The translations under genes were made by a program, and so were the position numbers. The notes below the pieces were generated by a model. The model was not told the origin of the DNA, did not search any database, and saw only the letters and a program-made list of their open reading frames with translations. This document shows, in pieces, positions 51,261 to 61,427 of a stretch of 64,000 nt of DNA. The stretch is from Brevibacillus fluminis (GTDB lineage: Bacteria > Bacillota > Bacilli > Brevibacillales > Brevibacillaceae), in the NCBI RefSeq assembly GCF_003710825.1, contig NZ_RHHQ01000005.1, positions 1-64,000 on the forward strand, given 5' to 3'. How positions within the stretch are numbered: the stretch's first letter is position 1; every line of letters begins with the position of its first letter.

Positions 51261-52087
51261 TGGCGAACGTAATGTGGCGCACAGGAAAAGCGGCGCTTCT
51301 CGCGCTGTTTCTGGCATGCACGGTCTTTCCGCTGTATTGGGTCGTCATCACCTCATTCAAAGGGCCGAAGGAGATTTTTTCTCTTCCCATCAAGTATTGG
51401 CCGGAGAATGCAACATTGGTGAACTACCTGGAAATTTTCAAAACATCGCATTTCCAGACCTACATCTTGAACAGCTTCTTGGTTTCGCTGGTCGCATCAT
51501 CGATCGTCCTTTGTATCGCGCTGTTGGGCGGCTATGTGCTCGCGCGCTTTTCATTCCGGGGAAAGGGACAGGTGATGTTCGGGTTTTTGGTGACGCAGAT
51601 GGTGCCGATGTTTATCGGGATGGCGCCGCTTTATGTGATGATGTCCAGCATGAAATTGTTGAACAGCCTGTTTTCGTTGATGTTGGTCTATTCGGTGATG
51701 CTGATTCCTTTTTCGACGATTATCATGGTCGGGTTTTTTCAGCGCATTCCAGCTGCGCTTGAGGAGGCGGCGATGATTGACGGCTGCTCGCGGATCAGCG
51801 CCTTGTTTCAGGTGATCATTCCGATCATGCTGCCGGGGATTGCGGCGACGTTCATCTTTGCCTTTGTGCAATGCTGGAACGAACTGATCATGGCGGTCAT
51901 GTTCATCGATGCGGAGACAGTCAAAACGATTCCAGTGGCGATGAACTCCTTCATCAAGAAAACCGATATCGAGTGGGGTGCGATGTCGGCTGCAACGGTG
52001 CTGTCGGTGTTGCCGACGATGGTGCTGTTCGCGGTGTGCCAGAGATATTTGGTGGAAGGGCTGACGCAAGGAGCGGTGAAGGGGTGA
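51260..52087 (+). CDS. Sugar ABC transporter permease, MalG-like
   Basis: This 275-residue protein has six helices, LFPLYWVVITSFKGPKEIF-like start region and the EAA loop EEAAMIDGCSRISALFQVII. ATG 51260 overlaps the preceding TGA by one base. The C-terminus (RYLVEGLTQGAVKG) matches MalG/AraQ types. The transporter lacks a dedicated ATPase gene in the cluster. The gene is followed by a giant palindrome rather than a simple terminator. Confidence 0.93.
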   Translation: MANVMWRTGKAALLALFLACTVFPLYWVVITSFKGPKEIFSLPIKYWPENATLVNYLEIFKTSHFQTYILNSFLVSLVASSIVLCIALLGGYVLARFSFRGKGQVMFGFLVTQMVPMFIGMAPLYVMMSSMKLLNSLFSLMLVYSVMLIPFSTIIMVGFFQRIPAALEEAAMIDGCSRISALFQVIIPIMLPGIAATFIFAFVQCWNELIMAVMFIDAETVKTIPVAMNSFIKKTDIEWGAMSAATVLSVLPTMVLFAVCQRYLVEGLTQGAVKG

Positions 52088-52149
52088 ACGTTCGCCTCTC
52101 AGAAAACCTCCCCTTTGCGGGAGTGTTGATGGGACGGGGGTGCGGTGGA

Positions 52150-52355
52150 GGGAGAATGCCGTTTCCTCCTGCACTCCGTCTTGGGCCAGCAGGGATGTGG
52201 GGGGTGTCCGCGAGCAAGGGAGCCGCGGGGCGGGCGCAAAAGGGTGCCTCTTCAGGATGATTAGGCAGAGGTTGCGCCCGGAAGATTCCCCGCGGCTCGC
52301 TTGCTCGCTGGGTGGGCCCGGCGAAAGTCGATGCTGGAGGAAACGGCATTCTCCC
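52150..52355. repeat. 206-bp giant imperfect palindrome
   Basis: The outer arms GGGAGAATGCCGTTTCCTCC (52150-52169) and their exact reverse complement (52336-52355) enclose nested stems. GCGAGCAAG (52210-52218) pairs with 52300-52308. GAGCCGCGGGG (52220-52230) pairs with 52288-52298. CGGGCGCAA (52231-52239) pairs with 52272-52280. CCTCT (52247-52251) pairs with 52267-52271. The GC-rich centre has no gene. It may be a non-autonomous MITE-like element or a very long hairpin terminator between the ABC and EamA genes. Confidence 0.85.
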
Positions 52356-52373
52356 GGTCGATTCTGCTGTGGG

Positions 52374-53294
52374 TCAACACTCCAGCTTGAGGGACTGTTT
52401 CTTCGTGGCGCTCGGTTCTTTGGATAAAGTTGTGAGGGTTACGCCTCCGACGATGAAAAGCGCGCCGAGCAGTTGCTGGGAGGTGACTAGTTTATCCAGG
52501 ATGAAATAGCCGAAAATCATTGCCACGAATGGCTCCAGGTTGGAGAACATGGCGGCTTTGGCCGCCCCGACTTGCTGGAGCTGGCTGTTCCAGATCAGGG
52601 TGACGAATCCGTGCATGAGCACGGCGGTAAGGATTAGCAGTCCCCATGCCCACAGCTGTCCGCTGATGTGCCAGCCGGTCGCGTTGATCGCTGTGACCGG
52701 GATCATGGCGCCGAAGCCGATCAAGGTGGAGTACAGCGTCGTCACGAGCGGCGGGATGCGCTGGGCTAGCATGCGTACCAAGATGATTGAGATCGCAAAG
52801 GTGACCATCGTCAGCCCGATCCACAAGAGTCCGACGCTAAGCTGCAGGGCGGAGCCGTTGTAGATGACGAGCATGACGCCGAGCGTGGCGATGATGGAGC
52901 CGGCGATCATTTTGGGCGTGAGCCTTTCCCGCAAAAATACCGCAGCCAAAAGCGCGGTGGTGACTGGCGTCAACGCGAGAATGAGCGCCGAGGTCGTCGG
53001 ATCGGCGGTGACTAGACCTTGGTAAAACGTCCAATGGTTCAGGAACACGCCGATGATGCCGAGTGCAAACAACAGCCCCCAGTCTTTGCGGGATACGCGG
53101 CCCAACCGTCGCGTGATTAACGCGTAGCCGAGCAAGAACAGTGTGATAAACAACAGCCGTGTAGCTGCCAGAAAAAAGGGAGAGAACTCGCGGACGAGAA
53201 TGGTGCCAAAGACGAAATTGCTTCCCCAGACGGTGACACAAAAGATCAATAACAAATAAGAGCGCAGCATAGTGTAAGGTCCCGTTCCTTTCAT
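52374..53294 (-). CDS. EamA/DMT-family transporter
   Basis: This 306-residue protein has ten helices in two EamA halves (VTVWGSNFVFGTILVREFSP, TADPTTSALILALTPVTTAL, GAAKAAMFSNLEPFVAMIFG). It probably exports a small metabolite. ATG 53294 overlaps the preceding symporter stop by four bases (ATGA), suggesting translational coupling; ATG 53270 is an alternative. It ends the operon kinase-regulator-symporter-EamA. Confidence 0.87.
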   Translation of the reverse strand: MKGTGPYTMLRSYLLLIFCVTVWGSNFVFGTILVREFSPFFLAATRLLFITLFLLGYALITRRLGRVSRKDWGLLFALGIIGVFLNHWTFYQGLVTADPTTSALILALTPVTTALLAAVFLRERLTPKMIAGSIIATLGVMLVIYNGSALQLSVGLLWIGLTMVTFAISIILVRMLAQRIPPLVTTLYSTLIGFGAMIPVTAINATGWHISGQLWAWGLLILTAVLMHGFVTLIWNSQLQQVGAAKAAMFSNLEPFVAMIFGYFILDKLVTSQQLLGALFIVGGVTLTTLSKEPSATKKQSLKLEC

Positions 53295-54610
53295 TCATGT
53301 GCAAAATGTTTGCCGACCGCTTTGCTGCACAAATAGAGCAGCACCAGCATTGTCGAGGCGGCCGTACTGATCCAGATCGCTTCCAGGTTGCCTACGTAGG
53401 AGCGGCTTACGTAGCCGCAGGCCATCCCGATGAGAGCGGAAAACGGGATGAAATTGCTCACCTTCCCTTTGGCGAGAACCATGACGACGACAGGGATCAG
53501 GAGTGCCGCATAGATAATTCCGAAGAAGAAAAGCAGCTCCAATAACGAAGGGGTGAAATAGAAGGTCACAAGAAACGATAACACCCCGAGAATAATCGCG
53601 ATCAGGTAGCTCATGCGCAGCTTTTGCCGTTCGTCGGCTTGCGGCTTGAACAGCTGATACACATTGCTCACCATCAGGCTGATCATCGAGTGGATGCCTG
53701 CGCCGAAAGCGGATGTGATCGCGCTAAAGGAGCAGAGCACAAACAAGACAAGCAGAAACGGATTGTCAATCTTGCGAATCAGTCCGAATAAGAGCGAGTA
53801 AATGTCATGAAAGCCGCCGGTAAAAATGACGATCATGATCAAGGCGGAAAAGGCAAGCGGCACCGTCGCCCCGATGAAGCCGGACAAAAGGAAGGCCGGA
53901 ACGATTTTTTTCTCCTCGATCATGTAGAGACGCTGCCAGGACGCCTGGTCGACGAACACTTGGCCAAACCCGATCAACATGCCGCAGACGATGAACAGCA
54001 GCCCTTCGTGATTGTTGGCGACGAGCAGATACGGATGATAAAGACGGATACCCGCATACACATGCTCCACGCCTTTTTCAATGAAAAAATAGACCGGAAT
54101 GAGGATCGCGGCTGCAAACGTGAAGATCACCTGGATAAAGGCGAACCGATGAATGAGCACGATGCCGCCAAACCCTGCGTACAGCACACAAAGCAGAAAA
54201 AAGCAGAGAAGGCCGATCGGAATCGGTATCCCGAACAAAATATTAACCAAAACCCCCGCTGCAAGCCCCTGCATAAACATCGTTTCAAAGCTGATGACAA
54301 ACAAAACCCCAATCAATACCCAATAGCCAGACCGATTCAGCTTGAAACGGAGGTAGTCCCCGATCGTCAGCCCCTCGGAAAACTCCTGCCTCACCCGCTT
54401 GCCCAGCCAGCCGAAAGCAATCAGGCCAAATGCGCCCATGAGCGCATAGCCGATCCCCCCGAAAATGCCGTACCGCACCAATGCCTCCGGAGAGGCGAAA
54501 ATCGTATTGCCGGTAATCCAGCGCGCCAAAATGGAGACGACACCTAAGCCGATGCCAACCTTTGCTGTTCCCAGAACGTACTCACGAAATGAATGGTAGA
54601 ACAACCTCAT
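53291..54610 (-). CDS. Sodium:solute symporter family protein
   Basis: This 439-residue protein has 12-13 membrane segments and SSS-family features: IGYALMGAFGLIAFGWLGKR, VRQEFSEGLTIGDYLRFK (substrate and Na+ region) and GQVFVDQASWQRLYMIEEKK. Possible solutes are urea, pantothenate, proline or acetate-like compounds; none can be chosen. Its start overlaps the response-regulator gene by four bases (ATGA), so its expression is tied to that two-component system. Confidence 0.87.
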   Translation of the reverse strand: MRLFYHSFREYVLGTAKVGIGLGVVSILARWITGNTIFASPEALVRYGIFGGIGYALMGAFGLIAFGWLGKRVRQEFSEGLTIGDYLRFKLNRSGYWVLIGVLFVISFETMFMQGLAAGVLVNILFGIPIPIGLLCFFLLCVLYAGFGGIVLIHRFAFIQVIFTFAAAILIPVYFFIEKGVEHVYAGIRLYHPYLLVANNHEGLLFIVCGMLIGFGQVFVDQASWQRLYMIEEKKIVPAFLLSGFIGATVPLAFSALIMIVIFTGGFHDIYSLLFGLIRKIDNPFLLVLFVLCSFSAITSAFGAGIHSMISLMVSNVYQLFKPQADERQKLRMSYLIAIILGVLSFLVTFYFTPSLLELLFFFGIIYAALLIPVVVMVLAKGKVSNFIPFSALIGMACGYVSRSYVGNLEAIWISTAASTMLVLLYLCSKAVGKHFAHE

Positions 54611-55305
54611 TTCTCCTTTTCACGGTATTCCTTTGGCGTGCTGCCCATCTGCTTGCGGAAGATCGTGCTGAAATAATGCTGGCTGTTGAAGCCGGTTTTC
54701 TCCGCGACCGTCGAAATACTCCAGTCGGGGTGGGTAAGAAGCATTTTTTTTGCCATCTGAATGCGGTACTGCATCAAGTATTCCGAGAACGATACGCCCA
54801 CCTCTTCCGTGAAGCGGCGGCTCAGGTAGGTAGCATTGATGTGGACCTCAGCGGCGAGGTCGGCCAGGTTCAGCTTGTCCGCGTATTTTTCATGAATGAT
54901 CGAGAGCGCATCGTGAATGACGCGGGAATACTCCGTATGTGCCGTGCTGTTGCGGTATTTGCTGAGGATGTCGACCAGCTCGCTTTCGATGACCGGCTTG
55001 GTCATGTAATCGACGACGCCGAGCCGGATCGACTGTTTGGCATAGTGAAAATTTTGATAAGCCGTGACGATGATCAAGTCGACATCGGGATTCAGTTGGC
55101 GCAGCTCATCACCCAGCTCCAGTCCGGATTTACCAGGCAGGTTGATGTCCAAGAAGGCGAGGTGAATCTTCACCTTTTGGCAAATTGCCAGTGCCTGGCT
55201 TCCGTCGTACGCTTTGTACAAATTCCAGAAAGGGAACAGCGGGGAGATGAGATACTCCAGCTGGTCGAGCTCTAGCGGTTCGTCATCCACCAATAAAACG
55301 TTCAT
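54607..55305 (-). CDS. YesN-like response regulator with AraC-type domain
   Basis: This 232-residue protein has a receiver domain (acidic Asp7-Asp8, phosphorylation Asp53 in AFLDINLPG, Lys in YMTKPVIE) and a C-terminal AraC-type domain with two HTHs (LNLADLAAEVHINATYLSRR, ISTVAEKTGFNSQHYFSTIF). AGAGGT precedes ATG 55305. It follows the kinase gene by 45 bases and probably activates transcription of the symporter that follows. Confidence 0.93.
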   Translation of the reverse strand: MNVLLVDDEPLELDQLEYLISPLFPFWNLYKAYDGSQALAICQKVKIHLAFLDINLPGKSGLELGDELRQLNPDVDLIIVTAYQNFHYAKQSIRLGVVDYMTKPVIESELVDILSKYRNSTAHTEYSRVIHDALSIIHEKYADKLNLADLAAEVHINATYLSRRFTEEVGVSFSEYLMQYRIQMAKKMLLTHPDWSISTVAEKTGFNSQHYFSTIFRKQMGSTPKEYREKEK

Positions 55306-55350
55306 GTTGCGTACCTCTTTTCCAACGAAAATAAAAGGAATGCCTTACGT

Positions 55351-56139
55351 TCAGGGCGCTGTGGGAGAGCCGGATTCATCCGTGGTGGACAAATAAGGCC
55401 ATTCCACAAGGACCTCTGTGCCGGTTCCTTCGATCGTTTGAATGTGCAGCTTGGCCCGCTCGCCAAAGTAAAGGTGGAGGCGACGCCGGATGTTATCCAA
55501 GCCGTGCCCGCTCTTCTCCAGAGCAAGGTCGGCGACAGGATCCATCGATCCGTTGTCCAGCACCTTGAGGATGACCAGATCCTGCTGGCGGTAAAAGTCA
55601 ATGCAGAGCACCGCCCGGCCGATTTTGCGCTCCAGGCCATGCTTGAACGAATTCTCCACCAGCGTCTGCAGGACGAACGGCGGAATGCGCGCAAGACCGA
55701 TGCTCTGATCATGGATGGTGAGGCTGATGCTCAGCCGGGAGCCGAATCGCAGCTTCTGGATCTCGATGTAATGCTCCGTATAACGAATTTCTTCCGATAG
55801 CAAGATCATCGGCTCATTCGTCTTGTATTTGAACTTGAGAAATTGAGACAGCACCTCCAACGCCCGCACCAGCTCCTCATTGCGCTTCAGGCGGGCGAGG
55901 CTCAGAATAACATTCAGCGTATTGAACAAAAAGTGCGGCTGAATTTGCTGGTTCAATTGATTGTACAAAGATTGCTGCAGCTCTTTCTCGAGTTCCATCT
56001 TCTTGTTCCGGTTCTCCAGAAGGTCGATCCGCTTCTCGAAAATAAACAGAAACAATAAAGCAATAGCTCCTATGATAGGAGCCAAAATAAAGAGCAGAAT
56101 GAGCATCGTGAAGCCTTCGAAGCTTATCATGCGATCCAT
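55351..56139 (-). CDS. LytS/YesM-type sensor histidine kinase
   Basis: This 262-residue protein has an N-terminal membrane helix (MLILLFILAPIIGAIALLFL), a coiled-coil (~35-62) and a His_kinase domain with phospho-His69 in QIQPHFLFNTLN, then an ATPase domain ending in GHGLDNIRRRL. It lacks a large sensor domain, so it may sense through the membrane helix or with a partner such as the symporter. ATG 56139 is followed by an alternative ATG at 56130. The gene heads the kinase-regulator-symporter-EamA operon. Confidence 0.88.
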   Translation of the reverse strand: MDRMISFEGFTMLILLFILAPIIGAIALLFLFIFEKRIDLLENRNKKMELEKELQQSLYNQLNQQIQPHFLFNTLNVILSLARLKRNEELVRALEVLSQFLKFKYKTNEPMILLSEEIRYTEHYIEIQKLRFGSRLSISLTIHDQSIGLARIPPFVLQTLVENSFKHGLERKIGRAVLCIDFYRQQDLVILKVLDNGSMDPVADLALEKSGHGLDNIRRRLHLYFGERAKLHIQTIEGTGTEVLVEWPYLSTTDESGSPTAP

Positions 56140-56170
56140 CTACCTTTGGAGTGTTGTGTTTTTACTCTGA

Positions 56171-57142
56171 TTAAACAAGGTGGCAGGCGACCTGATGCGT
56201 ATTGCTTACGCCTGTCAGCTGCGGAACTTCTGTTTTGCACCGATCGACGGCAAACGGGCAGCGCGTATGGAAACGGCAACCTTGCGGCGGATTGATCGGA
56301 GATGGCACATCGCCGGACAGCATTACGCGCTCGCGCTTTTCCTTGCGGTTCGGAACCGGGATGGCGGAGAGCAGCGCTTTGGTGTACGGATGCTGCGGAT
56401 TTTCGAACAGCGATTTCTTATCGGCGATCTCCACCACTTTTCCTAAGTACATCACCATCACGCGATCGGAAATATGGCGGACGACGCCGAGGTCGTGCGA
56501 AATGAACAGATACGTTAGTTTATACTGTCGCTGCAATTCTTTCAATAGATTCAAAACTTGCGCCTGAATCGAGACGTCCAGCGCGGAAACGGCCTCATCG
56601 CAGATGATCAGCTTGGGCTCGACCGCAAGCGCACGGGCAATGCCGATCCGCTGGCGCTGACCGCCGGAAAATTCATGCGGATAGCGGTCGATATGGTCGG
56701 GGCGCAATCCGACGTGGGCAAGCAATTCGGTGATGCGGTCATGGCGTTTTTCTGCCGGGACGACATTCTGGATCGCCAGCGCTTCGCCGAGAATCTGCCC
56801 AACGGTTTGACGCGGGTTGAGCGAGGCGAACGGGTCCTGGAAAATCACCTGCATGTCTTTACGCAGCTTGCGCATGTCCATTTTGTTGAAAGATAGAATG
56901 TTTTTTTGATCGTAAAAAATTTCGCCGCCGCTCGGTTCGTCGAGCCGCAGAATGGCGCGTCCGGTCGTCGATTTGCCGCAGCCAGATTCGCCAACGATGC
57001 TGAGCGTCTCACCTTCATAGATGGAGAAGCTGATATCGTCTACGGCTTTGACATGATTGACAGTGCGGCCCAAAATTCCGCCTTTGATCGGAAAGTATTG
57101 CTTTAGCTGTTTGACCTCGACCAGCGCTTTTTGCTTAGACAT
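56171..57142 (-). CDS. oppF: Peptide ABC transporter ATPase, OppF type
   Basis: In this 323-residue ATPase Walker A is GESGCGKS, the Q loop is [11 protein letters not shown], the signature is [19 protein letters not shown] and Walker B is [14 protein letters not shown]. The C-terminal [15 protein letters not shown] carries the usual Cys set. ATG 57142 follows GGGGG at eight bases and overlaps the oppD-type stop by 8 bases. It is the last gene of the second peptide-type ABC operon, whose transcription runs away from the amidohydrolase genes. Confidence 0.93.
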   Translation of the reverse strand: MSKQKALVEVKQLKQYFPIKGGILGRTVNHVKAVDDISFSIYEGETLSIVGESGCGKSTTGRAILRLDEPSGGEIFYDQKNILSFNKMDMRKLRKDMQVIFQDPFASLNPRQTVGQILGEALAIQNVVPAEKRHDRITELLAHVGLRPDHIDRYPHEFSGGQRQRIGIARALAVEPKLIICDEAVSALDVSIQAQVLNLLKELQRQYKLTYLFISHDLGVVRHISDRVMVMYLGKVVEIADKKSLFENPQHPYTKALLSAIPVPNRKEKRERVMLSGDVPSPINPPQGCRFHTRCPFAVDRCKTEVPQLTGVSNTHQVACHLV

Positions 57143-58169
57143 AGGTGGCACCCCCGCTTTTCACGTTTGCTTCCGGCTGTTTATCCCATTCTGGCGTGTA
57201 GATCCAGCAGCGGATCTGGCTGTTGACATTGACATGCACCAGCTCGGGCAGCGTCGTTTGGCAGATGGAGCGGGCATGCGGGCAGCGCGGGGCGAAGCGG
57301 CAGCCCTGCGGCATGTTGTACGGGCTCGGTACACTGCCTTTGATCGCAACCAGCTCGTCCTGGTCTTCATCGAGGCGTGGCAAGGAATTCAGCAAGCCGA
57401 CGGTGTACGGGTGTTTCGGGTTGTCGAACAGCTCCTCGGCGGTTGTGTACTCCACGACTTTGCCGGCATACATGACGGCGACGCGGTCGCATGTTTCCGA
57501 GACGACGCCGAGGTCGTGCGTGATCATGATAACGCCCATGCCGAGCTCTCTTTGCAGCTTTTTCATCAGCTCCAAAATTTGCGCCTGGATGGTCACGTCG
57601 AGCGCGGTGGTCGGTTCGTCGGCAATCAGGATTTCCGGCGTGCACGCCATGGCCATCGCGATCATGACGCGTTGGCGCATCCCGCCGCTCAGCTCATGTG
57701 GCTCCTGCTTTGCCCGTTTTTCCGGGGAAGGGATGCCGACCAGCCGCAGCATGTCGACAGCTTTGTCCCATGCTTCTTTCTTACCCAACTTTTGGTGCAA
57801 GCGAAACACTTCGGCGATTTGCTCACCGACCGAGTAGACCGGATTGAGCGAGGTCATCGGCTCCTGGAAGATCATCGAAATTTGGTTGCCGCGAATCGCA
57901 CGCATTTCCTCTTCCGATTTTTTCACTAAATCGGTTCCTTTAAACAAAATTTCGCCCCCGACGATTTTTCCGGGCGGGCTTGCGATCAGACGCAAGATCG
58001 AGAGCGAGGTGATGCTCTTGCCGCAGCCGGATTCACCGACCAGGCCGAGCGTCTCGCCTTTGTGCAGCGTAAAGCTGATGCCGTCCACCGCGCGGCTCAC
58101 ACCTTCATCGGTAAAGAAGTGGGTCTGCAGGTTGCGGACGTCCAAGATTTTTTCTGCTGTTTTCGCCAT
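57135..58169 (-). CDS. oppD: Peptide ABC transporter ATPase, OppD type
   Basis: In this 344-residue ATPase Walker A is GESGCGKS, the Q loop is [10 protein letters not shown], the signature is [16 protein letters not shown] and Walker B is [12 protein letters not shown]. The tail [15 protein letters not shown] has the family Cys pattern. AAGGAGGGG precedes ATG 58169. It forms the ATPase heterodimer with the OppF-type protein and is encoded 13 bases after the OppB-type permease. Confidence 0.94.
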   Translation of the reverse strand: MAKTAEKILDVRNLQTHFFTDEGVSRAVDGISFTLHKGETLGLVGESGCGKSITSLSILRLIASPPGKIVGGEILFKGTDLVKKSEEEMRAIRGNQISMIFQEPMTSLNPVYSVGEQIAEVFRLHQKLGKKEAWDKAVDMLRLVGIPSPEKRAKQEPHELSGGMRQRVMIAMAMACTPEILIADEPTTALDVTIQAQILELMKKLQRELGMGVIMITHDLGVVSETCDRVAVMYAGKVVEYTTAEELFDNPKHPYTVGLLNSLPRLDEDQDELVAIKGSVPSPYNMPQGCRFAPRCPHARSICQTTLPELVHVNVNSQIRCWIYTPEWDKQPEANVKSGGATYV

Positions 58170-58181
58170 GTTGACCCCTCC

Positions 58182-59102
58182 TTAGTCCAGTTCAATCCGT
58201 TTGTTGAAGTATCGGTACAGCACATCGACAGCCAGGTTTACGAATACGAATATTACTGAGGCGACTAACACGCCGCCTTGCACAACAGGCAAATCGCGCA
58301 TGCGGATCGCGTCGACGATCAGACGGCCCAGACCATTGATCGCAAAAACGGATTCCACAAGTACGGCGCCGCCCAGCAAAATCCCGAACTGCAGACCGAC
58401 GACGGTGATGACCGGGATGAGCGCGTTTTTCAGCGCATGCTTGTAGACGATCACGCGCTGCTTCAAGCCTTTTGCCTTAGCGGTGCGGATGTAGTCCTGG
58501 CGGATCACGTCGAGCATGCTAGAGCGTGTCATCCGCGCGACGATCGCGGCGCCGGATGCCCCCAAGGTGATCGCCGGCAGCACCAGATGCTTCCATGTGC
58601 CCCATCCTGCGACGGGGAAGAGGTGCAGCTTCACCGAGAAGTAGTAAATCATCGTCAAACCGAGCCAGAAGCTTGGCAGCGAGACGCCGAGCAGAGCGAT
58701 GATCATGATCGTAATGTCAGCGAACGAATATTGCTTGGTTGCGGAGATGATTCCAGCCAGCATGCCCAGCACGATCGTGATGAAAATACTTGCAAGCGCG
58801 AGTTCGATGGTGATCGGCAGGCGGGTCATGATCTCATCTAGCACCGGCAAATTGGAGCGTAGGGATGTGCCCAGGTCGCCTTGTACGACGTTGCCGACAT
58901 AATGGATGTATTGCAGCATCACCGGCTGGTCGAGACCGAGCTGATGACGGATTTTTGCGACGTTTTCAGCCGAAGCGCCTTCACCTGCCAAAAGCAGCGC
59001 CGGATCGCCCGGCACCATCTGCATGATCAGGAACACGACCAGGATGACGCCCAAAAGGACCGGGATCATCTGGAATAGTCGGCGAATGATGTATACGAAC
59101 AT
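58182..59102 (-). CDS. Peptide ABC transporter permease, OppB type
   Basis: This 306-residue protein has six helices, starting [20 protein letters not shown], and an EAA loop [26 protein letters not shown] precedes ATG 59102. It forms the channel with the OppC-type permease encoded 14 bases upstream in the operon. The order oppC-oppB-oppD-oppF differs from the usual B-C-D-F of the other peptide system at 27.4 kb. Confidence 0.93.
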   Translation of the reverse strand: MFVYIIRRLFQMIPVLLGVILVVFLIMQMVPGDPALLLAGEGASAENVAKIRHQLGLDQPVMLQYIHYVGNVVQGDLGTSLRSNLPVLDEIMTRLPITIELALASIFITIVLGMLAGIISATKQYSFADITIMIIALLGVSLPSFWLGLTMIYYFSVKLHLFPVAGWGTWKHLVLPAITLGASGAAIVARMTRSSMLDVIRQDYIRTAKAKGLKQRVIVYKHALKNALIPVITVVGLQFGILLGGAVLVESVFAINGLGRLIVDAIRMRDLPVVQGGVLVASVIFVFVNLAVDVLYRYFNKRIELD

Positions 59103-59115
59103 GTTGCTTTCCCCC

Positions 59116-60012
59116 CTATTGTTTCATCCTTGGATCGAGCGCGTCCCGCAGACCGTCTCCGAATACGTTGAAGCCGAGCACCAGCGAGGAGATTGCGATT
59201 CCCGGGAACATCGCCAGGTACGGTGCAGTGAACAGAAAATCGCGGCCATTCGAAAGCATGGCACCCCATTCCGGCAGTGGCGGCTGTGCGCCTAGTCCAA
59301 GGAAGGATAAGCCGGCGGCGGACAGGATCGCGGTCGCCAAGCGGAGCGATGCCTGCACGATGATCGGAGAAAGAATATTTGGGAAAATATGAACAAAGAT
59401 GATGCGCATGTCGCTGGCGCCGAGCGAACGGATCGCGTCGATATACTCCAGCTTTTTCACCGCCAACGTTGAGCCGCGGACGATTCGGGCGAACATCGGA
59501 ATCGAAAACACGCCGACCGCAATCATGACATTGATCAGACTCGGCCCCAAAGCGCTTACAATTGCGAGCGCGAGCAAAATGCCGGGGAAGGCGAGCAAGA
59601 CATCAACGATGCGCATGATGATGGTATCGACCCATTTGCCGTAGTAACCAGACAAGAGGCCGAGTATGACACCGAAAAAAGCGCCGATGAACACCGCGAC
59701 GAACCCGACCGAGAGCGAGAGGCGCGTGCCGAAAATAACCCGGCTGAGCACATCGCGACCTTTGTCGTCCGTTCCCATCCAATGCTCGGCAGAAGGCATC
59801 TTCAATTTGTTGGGCAAATCGATCTGATACGGATCATGTGGAGCGAGAAGTGGCGCGAGCAGGGCAACGAGAATGTAAAAGATGATGACATAGCCGCCCG
59901 CCATCGCCAGCTTGTTTTTCTTTAATTTGTTGTAAAACACTTTCCATTTTCCCGGGCGAGCCTGGGCTTTTTCTGTGACCGCTTGTTTCGGTTGAGCATA
60001 CTCAACGTTCAT
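59116..60012 (-). CDS. Peptide ABC transporter permease, OppC type
   Basis: This 298-residue protein has a cytoplasmic N-terminus, the motif GTDDKGRDVLSRVIFGTRLS and an EAA loop AIRSLGASDMRIIFVHIFPN, ending in GFNVFGDGLRDALDPRMKQ. ATG 60012 is chosen because AAGGGGGT precedes it; upstream frame has no ribosome site. It is the first gene of the operon and has no substrate-binding protein gene beside it. The divergent amidohydrolase genes suggest import of a nitrogen compound. Confidence 0.92.
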   Translation of the reverse strand: MNVEYAQPKQAVTEKAQARPGKWKVFYNKLKKNKLAMAGGYVIIFYILVALLAPLLAPHDPYQIDLPNKLKMPSAEHWMGTDDKGRDVLSRVIFGTRLSLSVGFVAVFIGAFFGVILGLLSGYYGKWVDTIIMRIVDVLLAFPGILLALAIVSALGPSLINVMIAVGVFSIPMFARIVRGSTLAVKKLEYIDAIRSLGASDMRIIFVHIFPNILSPIIVQASLRLATAILSAAGLSFLGLGAQPPLPEWGAMLSNGRDFLFTAPYLAMFPGIAISSLVLGFNVFGDGLRDALDPRMKQ

Positions 60013-60138
60013 GGTGCGAACCCCCTTTGTAGATACCAAGTTATCAGAAAACTTCGCAAAGTAAATAAGGTTCGGACAACTCGTAAAGATACTGAAAATA
60101 GAGGTAAAAATGTTGCAAATAAAAAACTGAATATTCCC

Positions 60139-60144
60139 TATAAT
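60139..60144 (+). promoter_or_regulatory. Possible -10 of the amidohydrolase operon
   Basis: A perfect TATAAT lies 57 bases before the first amidohydrolase start. A TTGCAA at 60113 is 20 bases upstream, too far for a standard -35, so the promoter is tentative or activator-dependent. Confidence 0.35.
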
Positions 60145-60200
60145 TTAAACTGTACACCTGGGTCACACCGATTGGAAAACGAGGAAAGGGTGAGCAAATC

Positions 60201-61427
60201 GTGAGTGCTGCTTATTGGTTAACCAATGTTCGTCTAGAAAGCGGGTACCGTTATGAAAACGGAGCGATTGCCGGTACTGAGACGGAAGCTTGTCATATTC
60301 GGATTGAGGGGGGCGCCATCGCGGAGATTGTGTCGGCCGATCGCCCGCTGGAAACGACCCTTGCGACACAAGATGCGGGAGGCTATTTGCTCCTGCCGTC
60401 TTTCATTGAAAAACACGTTCATTTGGATAAAACGATTTTGGGCGAGCCATGGCGCGCCGTCATTCCGGCTAAAAGTGTCGTGGGTCGCTGCGAGATAGAA
60501 AAGCGTATACTGCCATCTCTGCCGACGACGACACAGGAGCGGGCTGAGATGATGCTGGGCATTTTGCTTGGAAACGGTTCGACGCATGTGCGCACGCATG
60601 TCGACATCTATCCTGAGGCGGGCCTGTCCAATCTGGAATCGGTGCAGCGCGCGCTTGAAAGCTATTCCGGCATGCTCTCCCACGAGATTGTCGCGTTTCC
60701 ACAGCATGGCCTCTTGCGCACGCAGTCCAAGGAGTTGGTTCGCGAAGCATTGCGCCAGGGAGCTGGGCTCGTCGGCGGCGTCGATCCGGCGACTGTGGAC
60801 AACGACATTGAAGGATCGCTTGCACAGATGATGGAGCTGGCTGTGGAAGCCAATGCGGGCGTCGACCTGCATCTGCACGATTCCGACTACTTGGGTACCT
60901 TCACGATGAGAAGGCTCGCGGCAATGACGATCGATGCAGGCTGGCAGGGCCGCGTGGCGATCAGCCATGCATTCGGGCTTGGCGAAGTTCCGGTCGGGGA
61001 GGCAGCCGATCTGGCCGCACAGCTGGCGGAAGCGGGCATCACGATCATCACGGGCGTACAACACAGCGCACATTTGCCGCCGGTGCCGCTGCTGCATGAA
61101 AAAGGAGTAGTGGTCGCGGCAGGCTGCGATAACGTTTACGATACATGGCAGCCGTTTGGAAACGGCGATGTGTTCGAACGCGCAGGACGCTTGTCCGAGC
61201 GGTTCCGCTGGATCGATGAACGCTCGCTGGGGCAGGCCATCGGCTTGATTACCGGTGGAAAAACGACGCTCGATTCAGAAGGCAACCGCGCTTGGCCGAA
61301 AGTGGGCGACACCGCGAGCATGGTGCTGGTCGACTCCAGCTGCGCAGCGGAAGCGGTGGCCCGTCGAGCCGAACGTAAAGCTGTCTTTTTTGAAGGTCAG
61401 ATGGTTGCGGGCGGACACGACCTATGA
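60201..61427 (+). CDS. Amidohydrolase, cytosine-deaminase-like
   Basis: This 408-residue enzyme has FIEKHVHLDKTILGEPW, the cytosine-deaminase form of the HxH metal motif, then VDLHLHDSD, ISHAFGLGE and a final GCDNVYDTW Asp. The acidic and His pattern fits a one-metal deaminase or hydrolase of a cyclic amine or nucleobase. GTG 60201 has GGAAAGGGTG upstream. It starts a three-gene amidohydrolase cluster, overlapping the next ORF by four bases. Confidence 0.87.
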   Translation: MSAAYWLTNVRLESGYRYENGAIAGTETEACHIRIEGGAIAEIVSADRPLETTLATQDAGGYLLLPSFIEKHVHLDKTILGEPWRAVIPAKSVVGRCEIEKRILPSLPTTTQERAEMMLGILLGNGSTHVRTHVDIYPEAGLSNLESVQRALESYSGMLSHEIVAFPQHGLLRTQSKELVREALRQGAGLVGGVDPATVDNDIEGSLAQMMELAVEANAGVDLHLHDSDYLGTFTMRRLAAMTIDAGWQGRVAISHAFGLGEVPVGEAADLAAQLAEAGITIITGVQHSAHLPPVPLLHEKGVVVAAGCDNVYDTWQPFGNGDVFERAGRLSERFRWIDERSLGQAIGLITGGKTTLDSEGNRAWPKVGDTASMVLVDSSCAAEAVARRAERKAVFFEGQMVAGGHDL

